Assembly: GCF_012489685.1 (NCBI RefSeq)
Contig: NC_080041.1
Location: forward strand, 21,825,802 to 21,889,801
Direction: 5' to 3'
Source of the DNA: Lotus japonicus
Lineage: Eukaryota; Streptophyta; Magnoliopsida; Fabales; Fabaceae
DNA: 64,000 nt
Each line of letters starts with the position of its first letter. Position 1 is the first letter of the stretch. Below are positions 1-9,518 of the stretch, one piece after another. The translations under genes and the position numbers were made by a program. The notes under the pieces were generated by a model. The model had not been told where the DNA came from. It saw only the letters and a program-made list of their open reading frames with translations, and ran no database searches.

Positions 1-441
1 ATTATTATTTTAAATTTTTTTTTGGAGAAAATCTGAGCATGGAGAGTGTGTTGGGCGGCCAAAGCTTGTGGAGGAAGGAAAATGAGACTTTTGCAAGTAA
101 TTTCCTTTTCTAGCTAGGTTTTATGAAGGAGAGATATTAGGGATTTTGACTCTTTGACTTTCAATTAATGGGGGATTGATTTCTGAACTTTTAAAACCTC
201 CAAGGATCTTTTCACATCTGATTTAAAAGCCTTTAGATTCAGATTTATATATTCTAAAAGATTAAGGATTTAAATGATAGTTTTAAAAGGGATTTAATTA
301 GGAAATAAGCCAAATTTTGAGGACCAAATCAAGGAAGGTTGGAAGAGTCTAGAAACACTAAAATGGGCTGGAAATTTCGTGGGTTTGGGCTTCTTCTTGG
401 GGAGAAAGAAAAGCATTTAATGCTTGGCTCTCACCCCTCAC

Positions 442-450
442 TATAAATAG
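442..450 (+). promoter_or_regulatory. TATA box of the outer LTR
   Basis: TATAAATAG sits in an AT-poor setting and is followed by a pyrimidine-rich stretch (CTCTCCTCTCC). This is the usual U3/R arrangement of plant LTR promoters. The role is inferred from position. Confidence 0.45.
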
Positions 451-1768
451 AGCCTTTCCCCCTCTCATTTCTTCACACCAAGAGCTCTCCTCTCCTCTGC
501 ATTTGCTTGAACTCTCTTTCCCTCTCTTGTCTTTCTTTTATTTTTCTTGTTCTTAGGTTAGTTTAGTTTCTAAGCCTTGAGTAAGGTCATTCTCAATATG
601 CTTTGTGGTTGCAGCTTAAGCTGATCTGCCAAATCCAGAAGAGAATGATTTTAATCAAGTTGCTTAGAAATGTTTATCTATTTGAGGGTTTTCTTAAAGA
701 AGTTCTTGATGTTCTTATTTTGTTCTTATGACCTTCAAAGAAAGGATTTTATAAAGGAGGTTTTGATCTTGGGAGGATTGAATCTATGCGAAAATTATGT
801 TTTTCTTCGAAAGTTCTTCAAGTGTTCTTATGATCTTCAAGCAAAATATTTTAGAAAAGAATGTTTGATCTTATAAAGAAATGATTTTGGATTTTCAAGG
901 TTTTTGGGGGGGGGGGGGGGAATTTCGTGATCAACAAGGGGATGGGCTTATGATCGATTCGATTGTCCGATTAGTAACGTTACTATGTCCGTTCGTTGGT
1001 AGGAAATTTCCAAGTGTAGACCTAGCTTCAAGGAGCAACCCGAGACTTCTAGGGAAGCGTACCTTTGAGGTAAGGGCACTTCGGCTATGATTGATTGTGA
1101 TTGTATGATTGTGAAATGTTAAGGACCTTATGATTTTCGAATATGCTAGTAAGGGCACTTCGGCCTCGGCCTAGATAAATTGGTTGTGATTGTGATTGTT
1201 AGAAAGCATGATGCTAGGACTATCGATGATATATGTGCTAGATATGCTATATGATGATGATGCAATAAATGTTAGCTAGTGTTATTATGAACATGCCTAT
1301 ATGCCTAGGATGTTAGCTACTTTTATTGATATGCATGCAAGTTACTATGTTACGATATTTTGTTCATATGAGATGAACGTGATGGGCTTAGGGCCTAGTG
1401 ATGATGACTGACTTGCATGGCATGCGTTTGTGGGCCAAGTGACCTGGACTGGGCTTGGTTGGCCACGGCTGGTGACCTGGACTGGGCTAGTCAGTGGTGA
1501 CGTTCAGGGGATGGACCTGAACAAAGGACGAACGTGAAACGACAGTGCGTTGGAGAGGTCCAACCCCGATCATCAAGCTGTTGGGCAGCGGTGCGTTGGA
1601 GGTGTCCAACCCCGATCGTGGAGTCGTGTTCGTTCTGCCTTTCCATGAGGGATTGGCTTATGGATATCCAAAGCGTCTGCATGCATGTGCACAAGCATTG
1701 ACTAACAATAAACTATGAGATAGTTCCCTATACTTGTGAAACTTAGAATTATGAGATAGTTCCCTATA

Positions 1769-1773
1769 CTTGT
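1769..1773. repeat. Target-site duplication, left copy (CTTGT)
   Basis: The five bases CTTGT directly precede the TG of the 5' LTR at 1774 and recur at 12403-12407 directly after the CA that ends the 3' LTR. Five-base duplications are typical of LTR retrotransposon integration, so both element ends are exact. Confidence 0.92.
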
Positions 1774-2464
1774 TGTAAGACCTGGATTTTCAGAACAAGC
1801 TAATTTCCGACTCACGCGTAGAATCAGTGTAAGCGTGACAGGAGTTTGATATTTGAGAAAGATTAATGAAGAAGAAAGTTCAGGAATTGCTTGAGGAATG
1901 TTGCGTAGTCATTTTAGGAATTAGAGCGAGTCGTCTGCACACCCGCCTTATGGCAAGCGTGTCCAGAATAGGCTAATTTCGCTTTAGAGCAACGTTTTAA
2001 GTGAGATTTCGAATCCTTGGAAAATTTAAAGATTTTCTTTATTTTTCCTTCGACCAGCGTTTCATTTCGGAACTCTAGACTGTACGCACGATAGTATTCA
2101 CTTTTCGGAAGTCCGACGACGCTAATTTCCTTGCTTCGAAACCCTAGATTCGAGCGATGGATGAAGACTTTTTCTATTCGGGACTTCTAACGAAGTTTCC
2201 GTCCGCGTTGCCAGATTTGTTTTGACATTTCCAATCTTTCTTCAGAAGGAAGTTTTGTCGTCTGAGCATCATAGCAAAAAGTAGTTTAACGGGACAGATT
2301 AACTTACACCGCCTTTGGGATTTTAGATATCGTTTTTCCCAAATCATAGATAATTGTTTTGCGTTCTGGAATTCTGACGCCAGAATCTCTCTTAGAATTC
2401 CTCGGTGGACGTGCTGCAAAAATCGGAATCGCGAAATTTTCATTTTCCCGCGATTTCACCTGCC

Positions 2465-2473
2465 TATAAATAG
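2465..2473 (+). promoter_or_regulatory. TATA box of the Tekay-like LTR
   Basis: TATAAATAG follows a long U3 region and precedes a purine-rich leader. The 3' LTR has the same site near 10210. Transcription would be expected to start about 30 bases downstream. This is inferred from sequence only. Confidence 0.55.
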
Positions 2474-3748
2474 CTCGAAAAAGCAAAATCTCTTCATTCT
2501 CACCCATTCAAGGCCGCGAGCAAGGAGAGAGGAGGAGAGGAGAAATTTTCGCGAAAACTTGACCAATCTTCGTGCAGTTCGTCCCTACTTCTAGGTATTG
2601 AGGTAACTAGCATGAATCCTACCTCTGTTTACTGTTTCTGTTGCGTTTCTGAAGTCGTTTCTGTGCTCACAGTTTTGAGCTTTTTCTAAAATTGTCCGAT
2701 TTCCTTGATTTCTTGGTTGGGTTATGTTCCTTATGTTCCCATGAGTCTAAAACCTCTGTCAGTAATCGCCGATTGCGATTCAGTTGTCCAAGATCTGAAA
2801 AATTGATTCAAAACCCCATTAGTCGCACATTTCGAAACTTTATTGTCGAAAAGCTGTAATCTGACTTCGTGCCTTTAGGATTTGTTGTCACGGATGTCAT
2901 GAGGATCAATGCTGTCAAATTTGTTTTCCGAACTGATAACTTTGAAGTTTTGAGCCTTTATTTTGGACCAAAATGCCCCTGGATAGTCGTATTTCGACCC
3001 GATTGTCCGAAAATTGTTCCGACAATTTCTTTGCCTTAGTTTTACCCTAAAACTACCTTGTGAATTGATTTAGATCGAAGAAAAAGTTCGAAAACCCTAT
3101 TTTCCATAGTGGCCGAAACCTAATTGCTTGGGTACCGTGTCCAAAAATAATTTTTGGGTCTCTATGACCTGAGCCATTGCGTAGCTCTTTCAATTGTCAA
3201 AATTTTGGCGCCGGTTTCGTGTCATTCTGAGTTCTGTAGCTCGAGTTATGCTCGTTTTAGCGAACGAAGTCTCCGTTGTCAATTTGTGCCTAAATAGGAA
3301 CTCTGAAGCTTTAGAGGCTTTCTTTACGATTTCGATTAGTATTAGTAGATCGTGTTGCTCCTAGTGAAGCTTGTGTTGATGATTGTGTTTTCTTTGTTCT
3401 AGGTTCGCAATTTCCATGCCCAACTTCTACTCACGAAGGTAAGGGTAACTCGGTTTTAGAGCGTCTTTGAGTCTTGCATGCTTTTATCGCACTGCCTGCG
3501 TTTGAGATGAAGATGTTTATATTGATTGGCAGATGATTATGATTATTATGCTGAATTTGGAAAATGTTTTCTGAAGGCTTCGGCCGAGTGAACTTATTGA
3601 GACGTGTGTCTCCGTTTTCTGAGAGGCTTCGGCCGTTTACTGGTTTCTGTCGTTACTGCTTCCTAGTGGATGGAACATGTGGTTACTTTGGATTGGTCCT
3701 TGGTTGGGCTTTGTTGTTGTCTGACTTGGCATATAGGGCTTGAGTCAA

Positions 3749-3955
3749 GTGGCGATGAGGAGGTGTGTCCTATCATTGTCCCATCTTGCGAGATGCTAAG
3801 TGACGATCAGGAGGTGTGTCCTATGATTGTCCCGTCTTGTGTGACGTTAAGTGGCGATTAGGAGGTGTGTCCTATGATTGTCCCGTCATGTATGACGTTA
3901 TAAGTGGCGATGAGGAGGTGTGTCCTATCATTGTCCCGTCTTGAGAGACGATATT
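3749..3955 (+). repeat. Four-copy tandem repeat (51-53 bp) within the LTR
   Basis: Units start at about 3749, 3800, 3851 and 3904, each beginning GTGGCGAT or a one-base variant and containing AGGAGGTGTGTCCTAT and ATTGTCCC. The array recurs in every LTR of this family in the window (about 11492, 14909, 22652). A diverged form occurs in the old LTR near 28530-28700. Because the first two steps are multiples of three, the array yields a 63-aa open frame that I regard as accidental. Confidence 0.85.
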
Positions 3956-4662
3956 GATCGATCCATTTTGTTAGCAGCATATAGTTGCATTATAGGGAAC
4001 TAACACCTGACCCTATGTTGTTGGATTTTCGTATTGGTTTATTGATATCTGATTTGATGTTACATTGTTGAGGTTATTATTATCTGAGTCCGATTTATGT
4101 TTAAGTTGTTGATATATGAGTTGAGTTATGTTGCTAGTTATTTACCATGCCAGGTAATTAAATTCGAACAGCATGATTTTTCTCTTTTATACATGGTAAT
4201 TGCATGGAGTTAACCCTTTCTATTTGCTACTTGTTGTTTGGGCGCTTAACGCTATTAGGCGATGGAGATCCTTCCGCCGAGGCATAGCTACTCGAGTTGG
4301 AGATCGAGTTGTAAGCGGTGGAGTAGAGGTATGAGAAGCAGCTTTGCTTCTCTTCTTGTGGATTATGTTGGAGTCTCTTTTACTTTATGAGAACTCTGTT
4401 ATTAAAGTCTTGCTTCCGCCACTGTTAAAGTGCGCATGTTTATTCTGAACCTTACTTATGGTATTGTAAACTATTATTACTGTATATCGGGAAACAAGTT
4501 ATCTAAATAAAGTTATGGTATGTTTCCAACCTTTTAGCCGAAGTGTTTAGTTGTTTTACAGAAAAAAAATTCCCTTGGTTTTTAGGGATTGCAGATTGGT
4601 CCTTAGACTTTGTTAGGTTACTAATGTGACTCCTCAGTTGAGAAATTGGGGTGTTACAATTG

Positions 4663-4674
4663 TGGTATCAGAGC
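4663..4674 (+). other. Primer-binding site, initiator tRNA-Met type
   Basis: TGGTATCAGAGC lies four bases after the end of the 5' LTR. It is the standard plant LTR-retrotransposon site complementary to the 3' end of initiator tRNA-Met and primes minus-strand cDNA synthesis. Confidence 0.92.
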
Positions 4675-4892
4675 TTTGGTCTAGAAAACCAGAGCTTTTG
4701 GGTAGAGTGCCTGCTTAAGATGTTTGAACTCTGAGACCGATTGATGGGGTGTCAATCGGAGGAAGAGTGTGCTTGATTACTGTTTATATAGATTATTTTT
4801 GAAGGTTATTCGTAAGTGAATAACCTTATGCTAGTTATTGTTAATTATACATTTGATATAAGTATATACATAGTTAGTTATTATAGAACTTT

Positions 4893-5933
4893 GTGTTGTT
4901 CTGGCATGAGTATCTGTTGTGGTCTTTGACTGTTCATGAGAACAGGAACAGGAGGTTTCCACAACCGATCGAGACTCAAGGTTCAGACAGCATGAATCCG
5001 ATGGAGCAAGCTATTGCTAATCTGACTGCCCTTATGGCACAACAAGTTACTAACACTGCTGCAAGGGAGGAAGCTGAAGCTCAACGTGCTGCTACTGCTG
5101 CTTTGGTGGCTGCACAAAACCAAGCTGAAGAGAATGCTCGCCGTGTTCAGCGGGAGGAACGTGAATTAGCTGCTGCTCAGACCAGGGGTCTGAATGATTT
5201 CAAGCGTCAGGATCCGCCGAAGTTCTCTGGGGGCTTCGATCCGGAAGAAGCTGACTTATGGCTCCAAGAGTTGGAGAAGATCTTTACCTTCTTGCGTACA
5301 ACTGCAGAGATGAAAGTTGATTATGCAACCTACCTGCTAACGGGTGAAGCTGAGTATTGGTGGCGTGGGGCTAGGGCTATGATGGAGGCTGACCATCAAG
5401 CCATCACTTGGGAGTGTTTCCGTGGAGCTTTCTTGGACAAGTACTTTCCTAGAAGTGCTAGAGCCGCTAAGGAAGCACAATTTCTGAGACTCCGTCAAGG
5501 AGGCATGACCGTTGCTGAGTATGCTGCAAAGTTGGAGTCGTTGGCTAAACACTTCCGTTACTTTAGAGGACAGATTGATGAAGGCTACATGTGTGAGCGA
5601 TTCATTGAGGGGCTGTGTTATGAGCTGCAGAGGGCGGTGCAACCGCTAGGACTGAATCGCTACCAAGTGCTGGTGGAGAAGACCAAGGGGATTGAGGCCA
5701 TTGATAATGCAAGGGGCAAATTCCAAGGTCTGAACAAGCCTTACCAAGGAAGTGGAGGTCCGGCTAGGACTAACCAAGGAAGAGGTGACAAGGGTAGGCA
5801 TTTCCAGAAGAAGCCGTATGTTCGTCCTCAGGGTAGGGGGACAACTTCTGGGTCCTTTTATCCTACTGGTGGAAATGCAATTGCACTAAGAACCCCATCT
5901 GGGAATCGGGAGGATGTGACTTGCTTCAGGTGA
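4893..5933 (+). CDS. gag: gag of the Tekay-like element, truncated inside the first zinc knuckle
   Basis: Encodes the capsid/nucleocapsid polyprotein that packages the element RNA. The frame is 346 codons. The retrotransposon gag domain runs from about residue 110 ([12 protein letters not shown]) through [15 protein letters not shown] and [18 protein letters not shown] to about residue 240, followed by a basic Gly/Arg-rich linker. An alternative start at 4992 ([11 protein letters not shown]) may be the real one, because the first 33 residues do not look gag-like. The frame stops within the first CCHC knuckle (CFR then stop), where one base appears to be missing compared with relatives; the knuckle continues in the pol frame. 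Family members in this clade normally have a single continuous gag-pol frame. Confidence 0.88.
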   Translation: MLFWHEYLLWSLTVHENRNRRFPQPIETQGSDSMNPMEQAIANLTALMAQQVTNTAAREEAEAQRAATAALVAAQNQAEENARRVQREERELAAAQTRGLNDFKRQDPPKFSGGFDPEEADLWLQELEKIFTFLRTTAEMKVDYATYLLTGEAEYWWRGARAMMEADHQAITWECFRGAFLDKYFPRSARAAKEAQFLRLRQGGMTVAEYAAKLESLAKHFRYFRGQIDEGYMCERFIEGLCYELQRAVQPLGLNRYQVLVEKTKGIEAIDNARGKFQGLNKPYQGSGGPARTNQGRGDKGRHFQKKPYVRPQGRGTTSGSFYPTGGNAIALRTPSGNREDVTCFR

Positions 5934-8728
5934 ACAAAAAGGGGCACTATGCCAACCACTGTTCTGAGAGTCTTGCGGCGTGTTGGAACTGCAACAAGCC
6001 AGGCCACACTGCTGCAGAGTGCAGGATTCCTAAAGTTGAGGCTGCTGCAAATGTTGCTGGGGCTAGAAGGCCTACTGCTGGTGGAAGGGTCTACTCGATC
6101 AGTGGAACTGAAGCTGAGGAAGACGATGGTCTGATCCGCAGTACCTGCGAGATTGCGGGTAATTCCCTTATCGCGCTATTTGATTCTGGTGCTACGCATT
6201 CATTTATAGATATAGCTTGTGCGGCAAGGTTAAAGCTAGAAGTGTCAAAGCTACCGTTTGACTTGACAGTGTCTACCCCTGCATCTAAGAGTCTAGTAAC
6301 TAACACTGCATGTCTGGAATGTCCTTGGATGTACCTAGATAAGAAGTTTGTAGCAAACTTAATCTGTTTACCTCTCAAGGGATTGGATGTGATCATAGGC
6401 ATGGATTGGTTGTCCCACCATCATGTTCTTCTTGATTGCGCCAATAAGGTAGTTATCTTTCCCGATGCTGGACTCGCTGAGTTCCTGAACTCGTACTTTT
6501 CAAAGCTTTCTTTGAGGAAAGGAGCTTTGAGTTCTCTCATGTCTACAACCGTGGTGGAAGCTAAGGAGAATGGAGTACACGGAATTGCTGTTGTGCAAGA
6601 TTTCGAGGATGTGTTCCCCGAAGACGTACCTGGAATACCTCCGGTCAGAGATATGGAGTTCACAATTGATATAGTCCCAGGCACTGGACCTATATCAATC
6701 GCACCGTATCGTATGGCACCGGCAGAACTGACTGAGCTGAAGAGTCAACTCGAAGATTTAACCAAGAAGGGGTTTATCCGACCTAGCGTTTCTCCGTGGG
6801 GAGCGCCAGTGCTGCTTGTGAAGAAGAAAGACGGAAGATCGCGACTTTGTGTGGATTATCGACAGTTGAACAAAGTCACGATAAAGAACCGTTATCCGTT
6901 GCCAAGGATTGACGATTTGATGGATCAGTTGAAGGGTGCTGCTATTTTCTCGAAGATTGACCTGAGATCGGGATATCACCAGATTAGAGTCAAGGATGAG
7001 GATATTCAAAAGACGGCGTTTAGGACACGCTATGGGCACTATGAGTACTTGGTGATGCCGTTTGGAGTTACGAATGCACCAGCTGTATTCATGGACTACA
7101 TGAATAGGATCTTTCATCCATTCTTGGATCGCTTCGTTGTGGTGTTCATCGATGACATCTTGATCTACTCGAGGAATCGTGAAGAACACGAGGAACATCT
7201 ACGTCAAGTATTACAAGTTCTTCGGGATAAGGTAATGTATGCTAACGCGACAAAGTGTGAATTTTGGCTCGAAGAAGTAAAGTTTTTAGGACATGTCATC
7301 TCAAAGGAGGGTATTGCTGTGGATCCCAGTAAAGTGGAAGCGGTACTTGCATGGGAGCGTCCTAAGACTGTGACAGATATAAGGAGTTTCATCGGTTTAG
7401 CTGGATATTACCGACGATTCATCGAAGGTTTTGCTAAGATTGCAGGACCATTGACGAAACTCACCCGGAAGAACCAACCTTTTGCTTGGACAGAGGATTG
7501 TGAACAGAGTTTCCAAGATATGAAGAAGCGTTTGACGACCGCGCCAGTTCTGACATTACCACAAGAGAAGGAACCCTACGAGGTTTACTGCGATGCTTCG
7601 TACCAAGGTTTGGGTTGTGTGTTGATGCAACACCGAAAGGCTGTGGCTTATTCTTCAAGGCAATTGAAGATACATGAACGGAACTATCCTACGCACGATT
7701 TGGAGTTAGCGGCTGTGGTATTTGCGCTCAAGATTTGGAGGCACTATCTTTATGGGAGCACTTTCACTGTTTTTAGTGATCATAAGAGCTTGAAGTACCT
7801 GTTCGATCAGAAGGATCTGAATATGAGACAAAGGCGTTGGGTGGAATTCATCAAGGACTATGATTTCACTTTGTTGTACCACCCAGGAAAAGCAAATGTT
7901 GTAGCAGACGCACTGAGTCGCCAGACAATTCATGTTTCATCGTTGATGATTAAGGAATTGGAACTTATCGAGACTTTTCGCGACCTCAGTTTGGGTATGC
8001 AAGTGACACCTGGAAAATTGAGCTTTGGGATGGTGACGATCACTAGTGATTTTCTGAACGAGATCAAGGTGAAACAACTGTTAGATGAGGAGCTGATCGA
8101 GAAACGGAACTTGATCATTTTGGGAAAAGCGCCGGATTTTGAGGTAGGAACCGACAACATTCTGCGTTGCAAAGGACGTGTCTGCGTACCATTGGACATG
8201 GAGTTGAGAAGGATGATTCTTGACGAAGGTCACAAGAGCAGATTGAGTATTCATCCGGGATCGACAAAGATGTATCAAGATCTAAAGTTGAATTTTTGGT
8301 GGCCAGGAATGAAGAAGAATGTAGCAGAGTTTGTGGCGGCATGTCTGACATGTCAGAAGGCGAAGATAGAACATCAAAAGCCTGCGGGTATGTTACAGTC
8401 ACTTGATGTGCCGGAGTGGAAGTGGGACAGTATCTCTATGGATTTCGTGGTAGCTTTGCCAGCTACGAGGAAGAGATTTGATTCCATTTGGGTCATTGTG
8501 GACCGTCTGACGAAGTCAGCACATTTCATACCGGTGAAGACCACGTTCAATGTGGAGGCACTTGCAAAAGTGTATGTCGCTGAGATTGTACGACTTCATG
8601 GAGTACCATCGAGTATTGTTTCTGACAGAGATCCGAAGTTTACTTCGCATTTCTGGAAGGCGTTGCACGAGGCGCTTGGGACGAAGTTGAGGTTGAGCTC
8701 TGCCTATCACCCTCAGACGGATGGATAG
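5921..8728 (+). CDS. pol: pol of the Tekay-like element: protease, RT, RNase H, N-terminal integrase
   Basis: This frame (935 codons) is shifted relative to gag. In order it shows the rest of the broken knuckle, an intact CCHC knuckle ([14 protein letters not shown], residues 21-34), the aspartic protease active site FDSGATHSF near residue 88, reverse transcriptase with the FIDDILIYS catalytic box near 409, RNase H starting [10 protein letters not shown] near 556, the integrase HHCC zinc region (H-x-H then CLTC near 770-810), and the first two integrase catalytic aspartates in SMDFV and SDRDPKF. The frame ends at a TAG at 8726-8728, just after HPQTDG. The start codon is formal; the protein would be made from the gag start if the frame were continuous. 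Confidence 0.92.
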   Translation: MLQVNKKGHYANHCSESLAACWNCNKPGHTAAECRIPKVEAAANVAGARRPTAGGRVYSISGTEAEEDDGLIRSTCEIAGNSLIALFDSGATHSFIDIACAARLKLEVSKLPFDLTVSTPASKSLVTNTACLECPWMYLDKKFVANLICLPLKGLDVIIGMDWLSHHHVLLDCANKVVIFPDAGLAEFLNSYFSKLSLRKGALSSLMSTTVVEAKENGVHGIAVVQDFEDVFPEDVPGIPPVRDMEFTIDIVPGTGPISIAPYRMAPAELTELKSQLEDLTKKGFIRPSVSPWGAPVLLVKKKDGRSRLCVDYRQLNKVTIKNRYPLPRIDDLMDQLKGAAIFSKIDLRSGYHQIRVKDEDIQKTAFRTRYGHYEYLVMPFGVTNAPAVFMDYMNRIFHPFLDRFVVVFIDDILIYSRNREEHEEHLRQVLQVLRDKVMYANATKCEFWLEEVKFLGHVISKEGIAVDPSKVEAVLAWERPKTVTDIRSFIGLAGYYRRFIEGFAKIAGPLTKLTRKNQPFAWTEDCEQSFQDMKKRLTTAPVLTLPQEKEPYEVYCDASYQGLGCVLMQHRKAVAYSSRQLKIHERNYPTHDLELAAVVFALKIWRHYLYGSTFTVFSDHKSLKYLFDQKDLNMRQRRWVEFIKDYDFTLLYHPGKANVVADALSRQTIHVSSLMIKELELIETFRDLSLGMQVTPGKLSFGMVTITSDFLNEIKVKQLLDEELIEKRNLIILGKAPDFEVGTDNILRCKGRVCVPLDMELRRMILDEGHKSRLSIHPGSTKMYQDLKLNFWWPGMKKNVAEFVAACLTCQKAKIEHQKPAGMLQSLDVPEWKWDSISMDFVVALPATRKRFDSIWVIVDRLTKSAHFIPVKTTFNVEALAKVYVAEIVRLHGVPSSIVSDRDPKFTSHFWKALHEALGTKLRLSSAYHPQTDG

Positions 8729-8749
8729 ACAGAGAGGACAATACAGTCA

Positions 8750-9481
8750 TTGGAAGACTTGCTGCGAGCCTGTGTTCTGGATAGTCAAGAAAGCTGGGAT
8801 GAGCTGTTGCCGTTGATCGAGTTTACTTATAACAACAGTTTTCATGCTAGTACTGGAATGGCACCTTATGAGGCTTTGTATGGGAGGAGATGTAGAACTC
8901 CTTTATGTTGGTTTCAAGATGGCGAACATCTTCTCGTTGGACCTGAATTAGTACAACAAACTACTGAGAAAGTGAAGCAAATACAAGAGAAGATGAGGAC
9001 GTCACAGAGTCGACAGAAGAGTTATGCTGACACACGACGGAGAGAGTTAGAGTTTGAGGCGGGAGACCATGTGTTTCTTCGCGTGACACCAACTACCGGA
9101 GTGGGAAGAGCGATAAAGTCGAGGAAGCTGACACCGAAGTTCATTGGACCGTATCAGATTATCGAGCGAGTCGGTAAAGTAGCTTATCGGATTGCGTTGC
9201 CACCTTTTCTTTCTAAGATTCATGATGTGCTACACGTGTCACAATTGAGGAAGTATATTCCTGATCCCTCTCAGATCATCAAGGAAGATGATATTCAGCT
9301 TAGAGACAACTTATCTTTTGAAGTGGAACCAATGAGGATTGAGGAACGTAGGATCAAGCAGTTGAGGAACAAGCAGGTTCCTCTGGTAAAAGTGATTTGG
9401 AACCAAGTCACGGGCGATGCTACTTGGGAACTAGAAGAGAGGATGAAGGAACAGTATCCGGAACTCTTCACTGAGCCTTAA
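8750..9481 (+). CDS. pol: pol C-terminal part: integrase end and chromodomain-like tail, after an in-frame stop
   Basis: Same frame as the preceding pol segment and separated from it only by the TAG at 8726-8728. It contains the end of the integrase core (EFTYNNSFHASTGMAPYEAL), the GPY/F-type segment (KLTPKFIGPYQIIERVGKVA), the LHDVLHVSQLRKY-like linker, and a C-terminal chromodomain-like motif (VPLVKVIW...ATWELEERMKEQYP). Such tails target chromoviruses to heterochromatin in characterised relatives. The predicted catalytic Glu of the DDE triad lies just after the stop codon, between 8728 and 8750, so neither fragment contains a full catalytic core. Confidence 0.88.
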   Translation: MEDLLRACVLDSQESWDELLPLIEFTYNNSFHASTGMAPYEALYGRRCRTPLCWFQDGEHLLVGPELVQQTTEKVKQIQEKMRTSQSRQKSYADTRRRELEFEAGDHVFLRVTPTTGVGRAIKSRKLTPKFIGPYQIIERVGKVAYRIALPPFLSKIHDVLHVSQLRKYIPDPSQIIKEDDIQLRDNLSFEVEPMRIEERRIKQLRNKQVPLVKVIWNQVTGDATWELEERMKEQYPELFTEP

Positions 9482-9501
9482 GTTTCGAGGACGAAACTTT
9501 C

Positions 9502-9518
9502 TTTTTGGGGGGTAGTAT
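9502..9518 (+). other. Polypurine-type tract before the 3' LTR
   Basis: TTTTTGGGGGGTAGTAT directly precedes the TG of the 3' LTR. In this group of plant elements a G-run in this position is the plus-strand primer site. Confidence 0.65.

Larger units (their letters stand above)
1..1773 (+). mobile_element. Upstream part of an older gypsy LTR (outer element), split by the Tekay-like insertion
   Basis: No gene is visible here. The stretch continues, across the inserted element, into 12403-13074, which ends in TTTACA four bases before an iMet primer-binding site, so together they are most of one long LTR. It has a TATA box near 442, a CT-rich stretch after it, GGCACTTCGGCC motifs near 1075 and 1145, and short direct repeats: GTGACCTGGACTGGGCT twice between 1439 and 1487, and GTGCGTTGGAG-type blocks at 1540-1615. 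The true 5' end of this LTR was not identified and may lie outside the window. The 68-75 aa reading frames here look like chance. Confidence 0.6.
1774..4658 (+). repeat. 5' LTR of copy A
   Basis: Begins TGTAAGACCTGG and ends GGGGTGTTACA, so it has the TG...CA ends of LTRs. It matches 9519-12402 along its length. It contains a TATA box at 2465, a four-copy tandem repeat at 3749-3955, paired AGGCTTCGGCCG motifs near 3577 and 3631, and an AATAAA at 4506-4511. Confidence 0.95.

Noticed and set aside
2174..2507. Overlapping minus-strand frames of 89 and 67 aa, also at 9919 and 21079
   Set aside because: They are antisense to the LTR U3/TATA region, overlap each other in different frames and recur only with the LTR.
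3670..3861. 63-aa frame, repeated at 11414, 14830 and 22575
   Set aside because: It lies in the LTR tandem array whose period is mostly a multiple of three; it has no domain and recurs only because the LTR recurs.
6758..7198. 146-aa minus-strand frame opposite pol
   Set aside because: Shadow of the reverse-transcriptase frame on the other strand.
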